Shown here: in pieces, positions 1-10,892 of the stretch
How the letters are laid out: the number at the start of each line of letters is the position of its first letter
Position numbering within the stretch: position 1 is the stretch's first letter
Source: Prionace glauca
Lineage: Eukaryota > Chordata > Chondrichthyes > Carcharhiniformes > Carcharhinidae
Assembly (NCBI GenBank): GCA_037974335.1
Contig: CM075760.1
Location: forward strand, 64,380,360-64,444,359
Reading direction: 5' to 3'
DNA: 64,000 bases
Notes under the pieces: generated by a model
Told to the model about the DNA's origin: nothing
What the model saw: only the letters and a program-made list of their open reading frames with translations
Database searches by the model: none
Translations under genes and position numbers: made by a program

Positions 1-119
1 CAAAACTCAACCCCCGTGAACTCTCTTCACAATTCCACCCCACCTCAACACATCCCCACCCTCCCCCTCAGCTCGACCCTCAGCCCAAACAGTCCCGCGC
101 CCTTTGCACAGTATTCATT

Positions 120-1300
120 ATTGGATTTAGCAATGGTGAATTGAACAGATTGGACTAGAGATTCATGGATGAATGGATTATTCGGCAAAGGCGGTTGAAA
201 ATCTTCCCCAACAGGTGTAGACAAAGGTCATGGGTAGAGGAGGGCACTCATAATGTTGAAATGCAGCGTGAGCTCGTTGGGTCAAAGGGCCTGTTTCCCA
301 TGCTGTGTTTTTCTTTATTCTTTGGTCAAAATGTTAGCGCTAAACTTCCAAGGATTTAGGGTCGGTGCTAGACTGCAGCTTGAGACAGAATGTTGGAGTG
401 GCAGTGATTGCATTTAGTAAAACTCAATGGCAGTATTTGACAATGCACTTCGTACAATTCAATTAAAAAACCTCAGCCGAATGCGCATTTAATTCCACTA
501 CCCTCGTGGATTTTGCAGCATGTGTGAGAGATCAAAGTTAGTTTGTGCCCCAAATGCACTGGAGTGTTGAAGTGAAATAAGCAAATACATATATTAAAGA
601 TGCATAGAACAGAATATAAGCAAGGTTGCTCTTTGTTTGTGAAGGGTCTGAAAAGAAATAATTGTTAAAAAAATTCAGAGAAAAATAGATTTATCTTCAG
701 TTATGAATAAATTTTTTGAATGAATTCTGAACAAGTATTTAAAATGATAAAATAGAACGTAATGGAATGATTAGCCGAAAACAGACATCTTTATTAGCAG
801 GAATAACAAAGTAAGTATTCTATTCATAACCATTCCACGCCGTAAGTTACTGGAAAATATGTAAACGCCTTTTTATTCACTTTTTGCTACCCTTAAAAAA
901 AACTCTGAAAACCTTTTTCACTGTAAACGTGATTATAGTGATCCAGTTTCACCATCTGCTGGCGACTCACATCGCTGGTCTCATGTGTCAGCGTTCAGTC
1001 TCTGGATGCCTGCACTTGGGAACCATTTGCTCAAGTGTGGATATTGGACAAAATTGTCTGGGATTGAAGTTTCCAACAGGAGCTGGGCTGGTCAGTTTGC
1101 CATTTTATCAGCAGTCACTGCACAGGAATTCTATTTCTCTTTCCCATGGGAGATAGTGCCTAGAGATTGGAGACATATATTTAACACATGTATTTGTACA
1201 TTCGGTGGCGTTGTGAGACGCAAATCCAATTTTGAGTGGGAGTGGCTGAAATTTCCTGAACTCTGCCATTCACCTGTCACAGATTATCACTTTTAATCTC
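120..1300 (+). repeat. Older internal repeat unit, member 1
   Basis: This stretch matches 4165-5350 (member 2) in the same order at about 4 kb offset, with much lower identity than the A/B duplication. Shared landmarks are a 'ggtgaa...' start, a 'caatgcac...'-type middle, the phrase 'caccatctgctgg', and 'tgtacattcg' near the end. It therefore records an older tandem duplication that was later copied as part of the larger block (18-19 kb and 22-23 kb hold the same pair). Confidence 0.7.
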
Positions 1301-1583
1301 ACATAATGGACCTAACTCAACGTTGTTTATATTTCCATGAGAATTGTTTCAAAGAATTCGCTGGCCCTCGTACCTTGGTGATCTCCTTGAAATCTATCAC
1401 CTTCTGAAGGTCCATCGCAGTTGGGGTGTTAAGAGAGATCCAAGCCCTCTCTTCCGTTTGTCCTCCTCTCACTTTTTCGAACGGTGAAATTTCTTAAAAT
1501 ATGGAGTATTACTGCCTCATTTCAGTTATGATACAAGTCCACTGCTATTTTCCTACAGTTTATGTTAGCGAAACTTTGGGTGG

Positions 1584-1656
1584 AAGCTCCAGCAAGAATT
1601 GAACTCGCGACCCCAGGTTCACAAGACCAGTGCTCTTACCACTGAGCTATGGAGCT
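1584..1656 (-). tRNA. tRNA-Thr (TGT), copy A
   Basis: Read on the minus strand this folds as a 73-base tRNA: a perfect seven-pair acceptor stem (AGCTCCA with TGGAGCT), D arm GCTC/GAGC, anticodon loop CTTGTGA giving TGT, and T arm GCGAG-TTCAATT-CTTGC. It follows the vertebrate tRNA-Thr(TGT) pattern. One mismatch (T-T) sits in the anticodon stem, so activity is not certain. No run of four T follows closely. The same gene body is repeated unchanged at 19359-19431. Confidence 0.82.
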
Positions 1657-2369
1657 AAATGCTGCGAGTTCCTTGCGGTACTAATAACATTATCAGTGGA
1701 TTGAGGAGCAGGATGGGGTTTGAGGTCGGAGATTTTTGATGAATGTGGAAATGTCTGAGGGGGAAAACAGGAAGTTAAAAGCCGCAAGTTGAAAGGGACA
1801 TGATTTGACATGTGTGCTGTGTGTGTATCTGGCATGTATGTTGTGTATCTGACATGTATGTTCTTCAGAGTTTATCGTTAGTGTTACAACTCTGACTTCT
1901 CCAGCTCCGAGGCCAGTTCATCCAGCCGGAAGATTTAGATGTTGTTCCCTTCACAGACGCTGTGGGGCGATTGATTTCTGTGTTTCTCCTGAGAGGAGAG
2001 ATTCAGTGGGATGAGTCTGTTCGCTCTCGAGTTTAGAATAATCAGAGATGATCTTATTGAAAAATCTGAAATAGGGAAACAGTGTGACATGAAAACCTTG
2101 GGAGGGTGTTCCCTCCGCCCCCTCCCCTGGCTAAATTATTAAGAACAAAGGAAAAATACGGTGAATGATGTAAGAGGATTTTGGAATGCTTGGGAAAGGT
2201 GAAGCCAAGAATTGAGAGATGTGATTGATGTAATTGATGACTGAGAGGGATGGATAGAAACTTTGGGGATTCAATGTAAACGTTGAAATCTGAACAAACT
2301 GAGACACCAAATAGAAAAGCCATATTCTCTCCATGCATTTTAGGTTACGGAAAGACCAATAGTGCCTGT

Positions 2370-2440
2370 GCCCAGCTAGCTCAATCGGTAGAGCATGAGA
2401 CTGAATCTCAGGGTCGTGGGTTCGAGCCCCACGTTGGGCG
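2370..2440 (+). pseudogene. tRNA-Lys pseudogene, copy A (damaged anticodon loop)
   Basis: Acceptor stem, D arm and T arm match vertebrate tRNA-Lys(CTT), with A box and B box (GGTTCGAGCC) intact and a TTTTT terminator just downstream. The anticodon region reads GAGACTGAATCTC where the family has GAGACTCTTAATCTC. Two bases are lost and the CTT anticodon is gone. It could still be transcribed but cannot be a normal tRNA-Lys. The duplicate at 20145 is broken elsewhere. Confidence 0.85.
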
Positions 2441-3237
2441 TCGATGTTTTTAAAACTTTGACTCATTCCTGGGTGAATTCCAGATCACCGTTCCTCCAGG
2501 AGTGCCACGGCTCAAACTGAGTCGCTCTCTCTTTTCTCCGTTGTTCATCTCACAGTTGAGAAAACTGCCTCCAGATCACTGGAAGGCGGTGAGCTAGGCG
2601 GTGAGCTAAGCGCTGAACTCAGCGAGAGGTTTTGTTCCCATTTATTATGAGATTTGAACCCAGATCTGCGAGATTGTGTCAGTGGAAACAACAATCATCT
2701 CCATTGTAATTCAATCACTCCAGCCTTCCATCCTATCAAAAGCCTATTTTTTCTTCCATCCTCTCTCTCTCTATTTTCCTTGGCTCTGTACTTGCTTGAA
2801 AGCCATGAAATCATCAATTTCTTCCAGTTAGGGTCAAAGGTCAGCAACCTGTATCATTCCCTCTCTTTCCCTCCACAGAAACCGTTGAAACTGATGAATC
2901 TTCCAACATTTTCCGTTTTGAGGTGGGATTTGCAGCAACTACAATTCCTTCTTTTGGATCACAGTGGATCACTTTTCTCTGACTGAACCATAACTGTCTC
3001 AATAGTTAAAGGGCTGAGGTTTAAAATAATAAGAGCCCCAAATATGTCGCCCTGTCTGACATGAAATGAAACAAAATGAAAATTATTAATTATTTCATAA
3101 AATGCTGCTAACACAATATAGATTTCATTGTCAGCATTTGTTGTTTATCCCTATTTCCCACTGAACTAACTATTTTGTTGGGCCATTTCAGAGGGCAGTT
3201 TAGAGTCAATTACATTGTCTTAAATTCTTTCTCCAGA

Positions 3238-3320
3238 GATTCTGTTCCTCCTGTTGATATTTTCCAGCATTTTAAGTTTTTTTTAAGTTCCAGCATCTGC
3301 AGTAATTTGCTGTTGGCTGA
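3238..3320 (+). repeat. Fragment of a dispersed repeat ('cagcatctgcagtaatttgc' family)
   Basis: The run of landmarks 'ttttccagcattt' and 'ccagcatctgcagtaatttgc' recurs at 21012, 25010, 26165, 32978 and (inverted) 47405. It is a common shark repeat whose class I cannot name from the sequence. Confidence 0.5.
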
Positions 3321-3430
3321 AGGAGTCATTCCTGTTCTATCAAAACAATTTTTTTTCCTCGACAAGCCGTTCTGGAGAATTTGAAAAACGCTGCAATGTA
3401 CCGGTCAGATTAAGGCTGCTATTCGTATCT

Positions 3431-3502
3431 TCCCTGGTGGTCTAGTGGTTAGGATTCGGCGCTCTCACCGCCGCGGCCCGGGTTCGATTCCCGGTCAGGG
3501 AA
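3431..3502 (+). tRNA. tRNA-Glu (CTC), copy A
   Basis: A 72-base tRNA with the vertebrate tRNA-Glu(CTC) sequence throughout: acceptor TCCCTGG with TCAGGGA, A box in TGGTCTAGTGGTTAGGATT, anticodon loop CTCTCAC, and B box GGTTCGATTCC. All stems pair and the discriminator is A. A TTTT lies about six bases downstream. It is the better of the two duplicated copies, because the one at 21205 has a T-stem change. Its 3' flank (3520-3800) is shared with other tRNA units in the window. Confidence 0.96.
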
Positions 3503-4164
3503 TACAGGTTTTGTTGCTGCCGATCAGCCCAAGATTTCGGAGGGGCTGAAATTCCTTCCCGATGGAAAACAGGAGCGATCATGGTGTCAGTTTGAACTAC
3601 CTGGAGAAACAAAATAAACCCATTGGCCCAATCCCGGCAATTTATAATTTTATTCCCCTTGCTGCTTCCTCCTGTCAAAATGAATAATAATACATTCTAC
3701 TCCACTATATTTCACTGCAGCTCACCATACTCAAAGATCATTCGCAGCCTTTGCCTCTTCTATAGCTTCTTGTGGGAAATCTGCTGAACAACATGAGCTT
3801 TTCACAGTTCTGCTGTGATATCTGAGATTTGTATCTCATTGATCATCATTACTGTCTCCATTGCTTCATCCCAGGTCACTGTCACTACAGATATAGTCAC
3901 ACAGTCATTCTATCATCTGCAGCACATGATATCCCCTTCCTTTGCTTTCAGATACATTCACCTCCAGAAACTGATTACACGGTGAGTATAATGTTCTGTT
4001 TAGCTGACAGTTTATCATCAATCCTGTTCCAGAATGGAGTAGCACCGTGTCAAAGTGGGTGGGAGTTGGTGACTCCACCAGTTCTGAAACCTCACTGAAC
4101 CCCCGCGTATTTAGCCCCCCCTCTCACCCTCCATCGCTCCAACTCCTTGATAAATGTTACTATT

Positions 4165-5350
4165 AAAACTAATGATGGTGAACTGAAGACGTGTAATCGA
4201 GATGAATAAATGGTGCTGGTCTGCGGCCGGGGCGTGGGGTGGGGGGTGGGGGGGGGGGGGTGGAGGTGGTGGCTGGTGTAGCATTTGTTGGGGGATGGAG
4301 GTGGGGGGAGGGAGGCGCCGGGGGGGAGGGGTGCGGAGGGCATGGGAAATTGTGATGGATGCTGAGATGATAATGTCCATGAAATACTAGCCCCAAACTC
4401 CCATTGAGTTACATTCAGAGTCAGATTGCAGCTCGGAACAGAAAATTGGATTGTCTGCGATTACACTTAATAAAATCCCGTGTCAACTTTCGACAGTGAG
4501 ATTGGTATAATGAGCTAATAACTAAATTCAGTGCACAGTTAGTCATTTTGAGACTCTCATGCAATTTACAGTGTGTGTTATAGATCAGAGTGAGTTAGGG
4601 CTCGAATTGTGCTGAATTAACCATTATAACAAGCAACTACATTTTAAATATAGACAGAACACAATATAGAGGCAGGGTTCGGCTGGATTTCTAAACGGAC
4701 TAAGGAAAAAAAATGAGCACCGAGGAATAGAAAATCCAGCGAAAAGTAGATATGTGTCCAATTATAATGAAATATTATTTGATAATATCTGGATGAGAGA
4801 ATAGACAAATCTTTAAATCACTAAAATGCAAGGTTACACAATAATTAGCTTGTAATCGACATGTTCACTAGCCGGAAGGCAAGTATTAAATTCGCCATCC
4901 TTGGCCAGATTTCCCTGTAAATGTTACTCACAGAGATATTAACGCCATTCAGAACTAATTGTTCCCTTTCCATGGAAACAGGGAAATAATTATTCCTCAA
5001 ACCTGCTGCACGAACCTTGCGATTAAAGTGATACAACACCACCATCTGCTGGTGGACCATTGTAACTGCAGACGCTGGTGCTTTTGAGTCTGCGAACCGG
5101 TTACTGAAATATGAATATTGAACGATATTGTCCGAGATTGGAGATTATAGAAGGATCTCGGCTGGCGCACTCGCCCTTTATATAACCAGACACCGTAGAT
5201 AAACCGTGTTCTTCATTTCCCATTGACAGTTAATGTCTGGAGATTGAAGTTGGGATTATTTGAAACTTCAAATTGTACATTCGATACAGTTATCAGACGT
5301 TAATCAAATTCAGAATCTTAGTGGGTAAACATTTCTGCCCTCTGCAATTC
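4165..5350 (+). repeat. Older internal repeat unit, member 2
   Basis: This is the diverged counterpart of 120-1300. Matching landmarks include a 'caccatctgctgg' phrase near 5040, 'attggacaa/attgaacga' style sequence after it, and 'tgtacattcg' at 5275. The G-rich tract at 4225-4335 is an insertion relative to member 1. Confidence 0.65.
4225..4335 (+). repeat. G-rich low-complexity tract
   Basis: Long runs of G broken by single T or A on the plus strand, with several runs of five to twelve G. It could form G-quadruplexes. The duplicate at 22005-22130 differs in run lengths. Apparent proline-rich or glycine-rich reading frames here come only from this composition. Confidence 0.85.
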
Positions 5351-5411
5351 GTTTGTCAGACATTTTCACGGTTTAGTCTTAAAAAAGGCACAAAGAATCA
5401 GACATTTACAA

Positions 5412-5570
5412 GGATACACACACACACACACACGCACACACACGTATTGGAGCCTACAGAGATACAGGAGGTCATCCACAGATTCAGACGCAGACATATA
5501 GAGATCCTGGTAACTCTAAAGATACAAGGGCACACACAGTATCAGAGGCATATACAATGTCTCAGCTTGT
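5412..5570 (+). repeat. CA microsatellite and short minisatellite, copy A
   Basis: A (CA)n run is followed by degenerate units built on 'cacagatacag', ending before 5570. Copy B (23213-23570) carries the same units but is about 200 bases longer. That length change explains most of the size difference between the two blocks. Confidence 0.85.
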
Positions 5571-5670
5571 ACACTACCAAACTCTCTCTCGTAGTTCCAG
5601 ACTTTTCAATGAGTTCAAGCAGGCAACTGTTGACCTGTGAATGCTGACAGTGAGAAGAATAGAAAAAATC

Positions 5671-5687
5671 CGTCTCTGGGTGGTCTC

Positions 5688-5723
<36 letters not shown>

Positions 5724-5744
5724 GACCAATTGCGCCACAGAGAC
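5671..5744 (-). tRNA. tRNA-Asn (GTT)
   Basis: A 74-base minus-strand tRNA. The acceptor is GTCTCTG, paired with the 3' arm. The D arm is GCGC, the anticodon stem-loop TTCGG-CTGTTAA-CCGAA gives GTT, and the T arm GGTGG-TTCGAGA-CCACC pairs fully. It matches the vertebrate tRNA-Asn pattern. Downstream on its strand six T's form a good Pol III terminator. It lies about 50 bases past the end of the duplicated block, so it has no partner at 23.7 kb. Confidence 0.94.
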
Positions 5745-6169
5745 TGAGACAACAGCTGTTTAACATCTTCTGAACTAGTGTGTCAATGACCACAATTCTA
5801 TTTCTGAAAACCTGTTCCAGAACTGCAGCATGTTTACAATTCTATACAAGTCTCGTTAGGTTCCGTAGCACTGCTGTAGTGTGTTGGTTATTCCCTTTCT
5901 CCTATGAACGTGCAGGTAAAATGAATCCGTATCTCTTATCACAGGGAGGAATTCAACAGGAGGGAAGGGAACGAACCACAAGTAGCCTCACGATCCAATA
6001 CTTGCCACTCAATTATCAATAACACCATTCACCACTACACCTGCTTCCGAATATTGCGACCCATTTCTCTCAGGATTTCTTCCAAGATTTAATGTTGCCC
6101 CTTGTTTTCTCCTAATTTTAATAGGATGTTCACTTCAATAAACAGAGCGAACGGAGAACGAAGGGACTT
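5745..6169. other. Spacer without recognisable features
   Basis: Between the Asn and Gly tRNA genes I see no open frame with family resemblance and no known repeat. Confidence 0.5.
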
Positions 6170-6240
6170 TGCATTGGCCGGGAATCGAACCCGAGTCTCC
6201 CGCGTGGGAAGCGAGAATTCTACCACTGAACCACCAATGC
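6170..6240 (-). tRNA. tRNA-Gly (CCC)
   Basis: A 71-base minus-strand tRNA. The acceptor GCATTGG pairs with CCAATGC, discriminator A. The A box lies in TGGTTCAGTGGTAGAATT, the anticodon loop TTCCCAC gives CCC, and the T arm is CGGG-type with GGTTCGATTCC. This is the usual vertebrate Gly(CCC) sequence. No close T-run terminator is seen. The open frame reading across it on the plus strand (translating as 'AGNRTRVSR...') is a by-product of the tRNA complement. Confidence 0.93.
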
Positions 6241-6855
6241 TGCTCTTCCTAAAGCTATTCCCACATGCTCTCTCTTCCTTTACACTCAGCAGCATTGTAA
6301 TTTCCTTACTTTATCCTTTCATTCCCCAAATGCCCACAAATGCTCTCACGCAAATCTCAGACGCAACATCGCACAAGCCTCTCATGCTGTTCAATACCTT
6401 CCTTTCATTCACAACCGCATCTCAAACTTTCACCTTCCTCCAAAACACAAGCACTCTGCAACAATCCCCCTCTCACACAGCCTCATTCTCCCAAATATGC
6501 CTCTGCTTTCACCACATCAGTCTAAACAAACTTAAAACGTGTTTACATTACTTGCACACTGTCTCTTCCACTCTGCTCATATCACTACAATACGCCTCAT
6601 GCCATTCTGCAAAAGCTTTAAGTTGCTACATTTCTTCAAAGCTGCTACCCAGTGCGACACCAGGCCAAACTTCCACTTTCAACACTTGATAACACCTATA
6701 TAGGGTTACAAGTTAGGTCGGAATGAGTTAAAAAAATAGGGCTTAGGAGAGATAGGAGGAGGCATGAGAAGTCCTTGGCAAGTCGCATAAAGGAAAACCC
6801 CAAAGCTTTTTACTCTTACGCTAAAAAAATGCATTAAATCTTCATTTCTCGAGGC
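6241..6855. other. Pyrimidine- and CA-rich spacer
   Basis: The plus strand is rich in C, A and T with few G, which leaves a long chance open frame. I see no domain, repeat family or RNA gene in it. Confidence 0.5.
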
Positions 6856-6859
6856 CAGT

Positions 6860-6905
6860 CTGCGACATCTGAAAGCGCTGAATCCTAACCACGAGACCCC
6901 CAGGA
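6860..6905 (-). pseudogene. tRNA-Glu 5'-half remnant
   Basis: On the minus strand the sequence starts TCCTGGGGGTCTCGTGGTTA and runs to a GCGCTTTCA anticodon-like loop. That resembles the 5' half of tRNA-Glu(TTC). After this the likeness is lost, so it is a partial, decayed copy. Confidence 0.45.
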
Positions 6906-7019
6906 TCCCATCTGCCTGATTCTCCCAGATACTGGTTACAGGAATGTGCACAGCGCCAATTGTCCGCACTCACACATTCCTTCCTGTCTGTTAAGATTTG
7001 AAATTGTTTCTATTTTCAC

Positions 7020-7301
7020 ATTGGCTTCCAGTGTGATGAAAGCAGAGCTGTGATAAGCTGATGTTGTTCAGTGGATTTACTGCAGGAAGGTTTATGTCAG
7101 TTCGATGCAAACATTGGTGTTTGAATGTGGTCAGTTACAGTGAAATTTAATGCAGTGGAAAGTAGCCTACTCGCTTTTACAGGAGGAACCAGCAAGGGAA
7201 ATATAAATGTGAATAATTGTGCAACGGGACTGATATTTCTCCCTGCTGTTCAAATTGGCACAAGTATTGATCCACGATTTTCAGGCTGTGCGCACGTGTT
7301 G
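7020..7301 (+). repeat. 5' flank of tRNA-Gln, inverted partner of 24727-25000
   Basis: Landmarks here (a 'tttactgcag' block, 'atgtcagttcgatgcaaacatt', 'ggaaagtagcctac', 'attgtgcaacgggactg') recur in reverse complement upstream of the minus-strand Gln-type tRNA at 24654-24726. The unit is therefore tRNA plus about 280 bases of 5' flank, copied in inverted orientation. Confidence 0.75.
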
Positions 7302-7373
7302 GGTTCTGTGGTGTAATGGTGAGCACTCTGGACTCTGAATCCAGCGATCCGAGTTCAAATCTCGGCAGAACCT
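7302..7373 (+). tRNA. tRNA-Gln (CTG)
   Basis: A 72-base tRNA. The acceptor GGTTCTG pairs perfectly with CAGAACC, the A box is TGGTGTAATGG, the anticodon stem-loop CTGGA-CTCTGAA-TCCAG gives CTG, and the T arm is CCGAG-TTCAAAT-CTCGG. A TTTT terminator follows within four bases. All stems pair, so this looks active. A related but decayed Gln(TTG) copy with shared flank lies inverted at 24654. Confidence 0.94.
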
Positions 7374-8033
7374 TGTTTTAATTTGCAAATACAGATGATG
7401 GATTGGCCGAAGGGCGTTTCATTTAAATTTATCACCAAGTCCTCATTGAGAGGAGAATCAACCAGCCCGTTCAACTGCTGTTACTCAATTCAAGGGCGAT
7501 TAGGGATGATAGGAAATGAATGAAGACAATCTCAATAATGGACCTTTTCCTCACAAGTGTACACAAACATTTTGACAATGTTTCTGCCTGAAACTTTCGA
7601 AACGTCGAGCTAATATGTAACAACTATCCCACTTTCCCATGTGGGCCAGTGATGCAATAGATATACGCGTCTGACGACGGATCAGAACGTTCCTGGTTAG
7701 CTCGGTGCAAATTTTTAAAAGGTGTTCACAAATTCCTTATTACTTTCGATGAAAAAGGTATTTAATAGCTTTATACTTATTCAGACAAATGCTGGCGAGC
7801 ATATTTTCAGCTTCTCTGGAGAAAGTAATGCTAGGAGATTGCTAAAGAACAGCAACCGACTATTTTAAGTTATTTTTTTCGAAAAAAATCATTTAATAAG
7901 ATTAGGATGTTAAATAAATGCTAACCTCATACATTTTGGACAAAATTCAACATGTATTTGAGAATTTACACTATTTTGTGAAATTTTTCATAAAATTCAG
8001 CATTTCTGATTTTGAAGAAAGCATTTCAAGCTG
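7374..8033. other. AT-rich spacer without recognisable features
   Basis: No open frame with family resemblance, tRNA or dispersed repeat was recognised before the CR1 fragment begins at about 8034. Confidence 0.45.
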
Positions 8034-9125
8034 AACATAAGAACATAAGAAATAGGAGCAGGAGTCGGTCATCTAGCCCTTCGAGCCTGCCCCGCCATTC
8101 AATAAGATCATGGCTGATCTGTCGTGGCTCAGTTCCACCTTCCCGCCCTCTCCCCATAACCCTTAATCCCTTCTCTTATCAAAAACCTATCAACCCGCTT
8201 CTTAAAAATATTTAGCGAGGCAGCCTCCACCACTTCAACGGGCAGAGAATTCCAGAGATGCACCACCCTTTGAGTGAAGAAGTTCCTCCTCAACTCTGTT
8301 CTAAACCGCCTCCCCTTTATCTTGAGGCTATGCCCCCTAGTCCTACTGTCTTTTTTGAGCGGGAAGAGTCTCTCCACCTCTATCCTATCCATCCCATTCA
8401 TCATCTTATACGTCTCAATGAGATCTCCCCTCATTCTTCTAAACTCTAACGAGTACAAGCCTAGTTTATTCAGCCTCTCCTCATAGCTCAATCCCCTCAA
8501 CTCTGGTATCAGCTTAGTAAACCTCCTCTGCACTCCCTCCAGGGCCAAAATATCCTTGCGCAGGTGCGGCGCCCAAAACTGCACACAGTACTCCAGCTGC
8601 GGCCTCACCAATGCCCTATACAGCTGCAGCAAGACCTCCCTACTTTTATATTCAATCCCCCTCGCTATGAAGGCCAGCATCCCATTCGCCTTCCTGACCA
8701 CCTGCTGCACCTGCAAGCTGGGTTTTTGCGACTCATGCACAAGGACCCCGAGGTCCCTCTGCACCGTCGCCTGCTGCAGTTTTTCGCCCCGTAAGTAATA
8801 GTCCTTCCTACCATTCCTCCTACCAAAGTGGACCACCTCACACTTGCCAACATTAAATTCCATTTGTCATTTCCTGGCCCATTCGCCCAGCCTATCGAGA
8901 TCCTTCTGCAGACTCTCCACACCCTCCGCACAAATTTGCCTTTCCCCCAATCTTGGTGTCATCAGCAAATTTCGACACCCTGCACTCGGTTCCCTCCTCC
9001 AGATCATCTATATAAATGGTAAATAGCTGAGGCCCCAGCACCGACCTGGGGCACCCCACTAGTCACCAACCGCCAATCCGAATAGCACCCATTGATCCCC
9101 ACTCTCTGCCTCCTATTTGATAAGG
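8034..9125 (-). mobile_element. CR1-clade LINE, 5'-truncated (subfamily 1)
   Basis: The minus strand has a 244-codon open frame (8863-8129) matching the C-terminal end of a CR1 ORF2. It begins after the RT palm and contains motifs such as VVHFGR, LGVLVH, LYRALVRPQLEYC, VQRRFT, RGDLIETYKMM and LWNSLP. Recognisable sequence upstream reaches about 9125. The 3' end, read on the minus strand, closes in TTATGTTCTTATGTTC, the short tandem 3' repeat typical of CR1. The same subfamily appears at 30522-30928 (+) and 36727-37404 (-), both inside SINEs. Confidence 0.92.
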
Positions 9126-9450
9126 TCAGAGCAAAGATAATATGACTGTAACATCGAGATTCTGATAATATTCAGCACCAAACCGAAATCATACAGACTT
9201 CCCTCACCCTAGCATGTTTCAGATGGTGATTAACTATGTTAGTCTGCACCTAAACCTATTAAATTGTCTTGTAGACTGGATGACTTGCTGATATGTGCAG
9301 GTGTCAAAATAGGGAAGTTTCTTTCGTGGCACTGCATCAAACAATTTATCATTTCTAATTTGACACAAAGCATTTGAGGCTGAGGCCAGAGCGAAGATAC
9401 TATGGGTGTAACATCGAGATTCAGATAATGTTCAGGAACAAAATGCCCCG
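9126..9450 (+). repeat. Local direct repeat pair
   Basis: A roughly 45-base phrase at 9127-9172 ('gcaaagataatatgactg', then 'taacatcgagattctgataat') recurs at 9388-9436 with a few changes, about 260 bases on. The stretch 9213-9253 also matches 25635-25675 in inverted orientation. Confidence 0.65.
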
Positions 9451-9687
9451 GCCGATGAAGGCATGCTTTAAGGTGCGAGGGGCAAGGTTTAAAGGAGATG
9501 GACATGGCAGATTTATGCACAGAGAGTAGGTGGGCTCCTGGAACTCCAAACTGTACACACTATTCCAAATGTGGTCGCAACAAAACCCTGAATTACTGTA
9601 GCAAAACATCAAACACTTCAAAGCTTAACTCCGTGCTCAATGCTGGAAGGAGATTGTGACAGTGGATAATTCTCACTGTGCGCATTC

Positions 9688-10180
9688 CTGTCTGAACTGA
9701 GTAACAAACAGAAATCATCTCACTTCAGAAACACAATGAGCTGCACACAGTAACATGCTGTAAAGGACCGACATCATTTAAACTGTCCTTAAGCTCGTCT
9801 CTTCCCAATTTCCTGCCAGAAATGACAAGAGAACCTCCAGTTGAATTTGCTCAGTGTCTGCACTCCAGGACTCGAGGCAAAATTATGTTTTATATGTTCA
9901 TCCAGGCAATATCTCACATTTGTTTTCAGAGTTTTGATGAGAGCAATAAATCTTCAATTTCAGACCTGAAATCTAAACAGCAGCGAAAAATACAAACTCT
10001 AATCACCAGCTTACCCAACAGCATGTTTTAGAATTTACTTTATCCGCGCTGTATTTGTTACTTTAGTTTTCACACCAGGCCACTTTCACAGAAATAGCTT
10101 TCTCCTGCAAAATGACAGATTCTTATTCAACCATGGTGTGTTCAGCCAATGACAACATTCCATGAATAAAAACTCCAATA
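9688..10180 (+). repeat. Inverted repeat, left arm
   Basis: It matches the reverse complement of 11850-12345. Corresponding landmarks are the 'gaactgagtaacaaacag' region, 'aatgagctgcacacagtaacatg', 'atgacaagagaacctccag', and 'gttcagccaatga' at the inner end. Identity is moderate, about 80-85% by eye, so the palindrome is old. The small open frames in both arms are by-products of the shared sequence. Confidence 0.88.
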
Positions 10181-10892
10181 TTAATGCCCCAACATCAGGA
10201 GCATCTGCTTCATTGTTGTGTCTTTATTTTACAGATCAAGTGATGGGTTAATTTTTTTGACTCTGGGCTGATTATCAAGATCTCTCTGTGACTCAAATGC
10301 AATATCTGCTCTCGGTTATTCTATTCTCTCATTTTATCATTCTGAATCTGTAACTGAGACAATCGTAGACGTTATATCAGTTTCCAGTGTGAAAAATACG
10401 AGACTTTTTTTTTGTTACAATGCAACTGTCGTTAATAGTTTTCCTGTAGTTTAAATTTCATGTATACATAAGAAACTTTTCTCATTCCTTATTCACATCT
10501 GTTAATTCATCTTTCTATTAAGGTCTGTATTCTCTTTGTGGTGTATGTAACAGATGTACAAATATTGGCGTATTCCCTGTGCATTTGTTCTGTTCTCAAT
10601 GTGAAGCTCGATCGTTATGTTCACTTTTCTAACTTAAAAAAAATTGTCTGAATTTTTAAATAAATTTTAAATAAAAAAATAACTGCCTCTGCCTTGGCTT
10701 AATTCCGCTCTCAAAAACCCATCCACTGTGCTCCATTTTCCCTATTATAGGGCTGCCCTCTTTCCCAGACAGGCATGTTCCCGCTGTCATGTGTGGGATG
10801 TGGTTGAACTGAAGGCTGTTCAGCGAAAGAGCCACTGCGCCACCCAGTGACCCATCTATGTAAAGACACCTTCATCCCTGCCTTTTTCGGAT
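10181..10892. other. Spacer of the inverted repeat, left part
   Basis: AT-rich sequence without recognisable genes or repeats, running up to the Penelope-type fragment. Confidence 0.4.

Larger units (their letters stand above)
1..5617 (+). repeat. Segmental duplication, copy A (tRNA-bearing block)
   Basis: This block is nearly the same, in the same order and direction, as 17778-23639. It holds tRNA-Thr, a broken tRNA-Lys and tRNA-Glu(CTC). Homology starts at or before the window edge and stops sharply after 'gagttca' at 5617 (23639 in copy B). Divergence is a few per cent by eye, with several small indels, so the copies are not brand new. Copy B is longer mainly because of a minisatellite. 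Outside the tRNAs I see no host coding sequence in it; 180-300 resembles the 3' end of a LINE or SINE. Confidence 0.93.

Noticed and set aside
2131-2466. Minus-strand frame over the tRNA-Lys pseudogene
   Set aside because: RGARTHDPEIQSHALPIELAGH is the antisense of the tRNA-Lys body.
3442-3678. Small minus-strand frame over tRNA-Glu (and its twin at 21216-21452)
   Set aside because: The GNRTRAAAVRAPNPNH string is the antisense translation of tRNA-Glu, not a protein.
4092-4396. Overlapping proline-, histidine- and glycine-rich frames
   Set aside because: All derive from the G-rich low-complexity tract; not conserved between the two duplicate copies.
6102-6689. 195-codon open frame on the plus strand
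   Set aside because: Its middle is the complement of tRNA-Gly(CCC) (the familiar AGNRTRVSR...TTEPP translation), and the rest is G-poor low-complexity sequence. No domain or splice logic.
9822-10031. 69-codon frame resembling one at 12060-12269
   Set aside because: The likeness comes from the DNA inverted repeat. Changes are spread over all codon positions, and neither frame has a family match.
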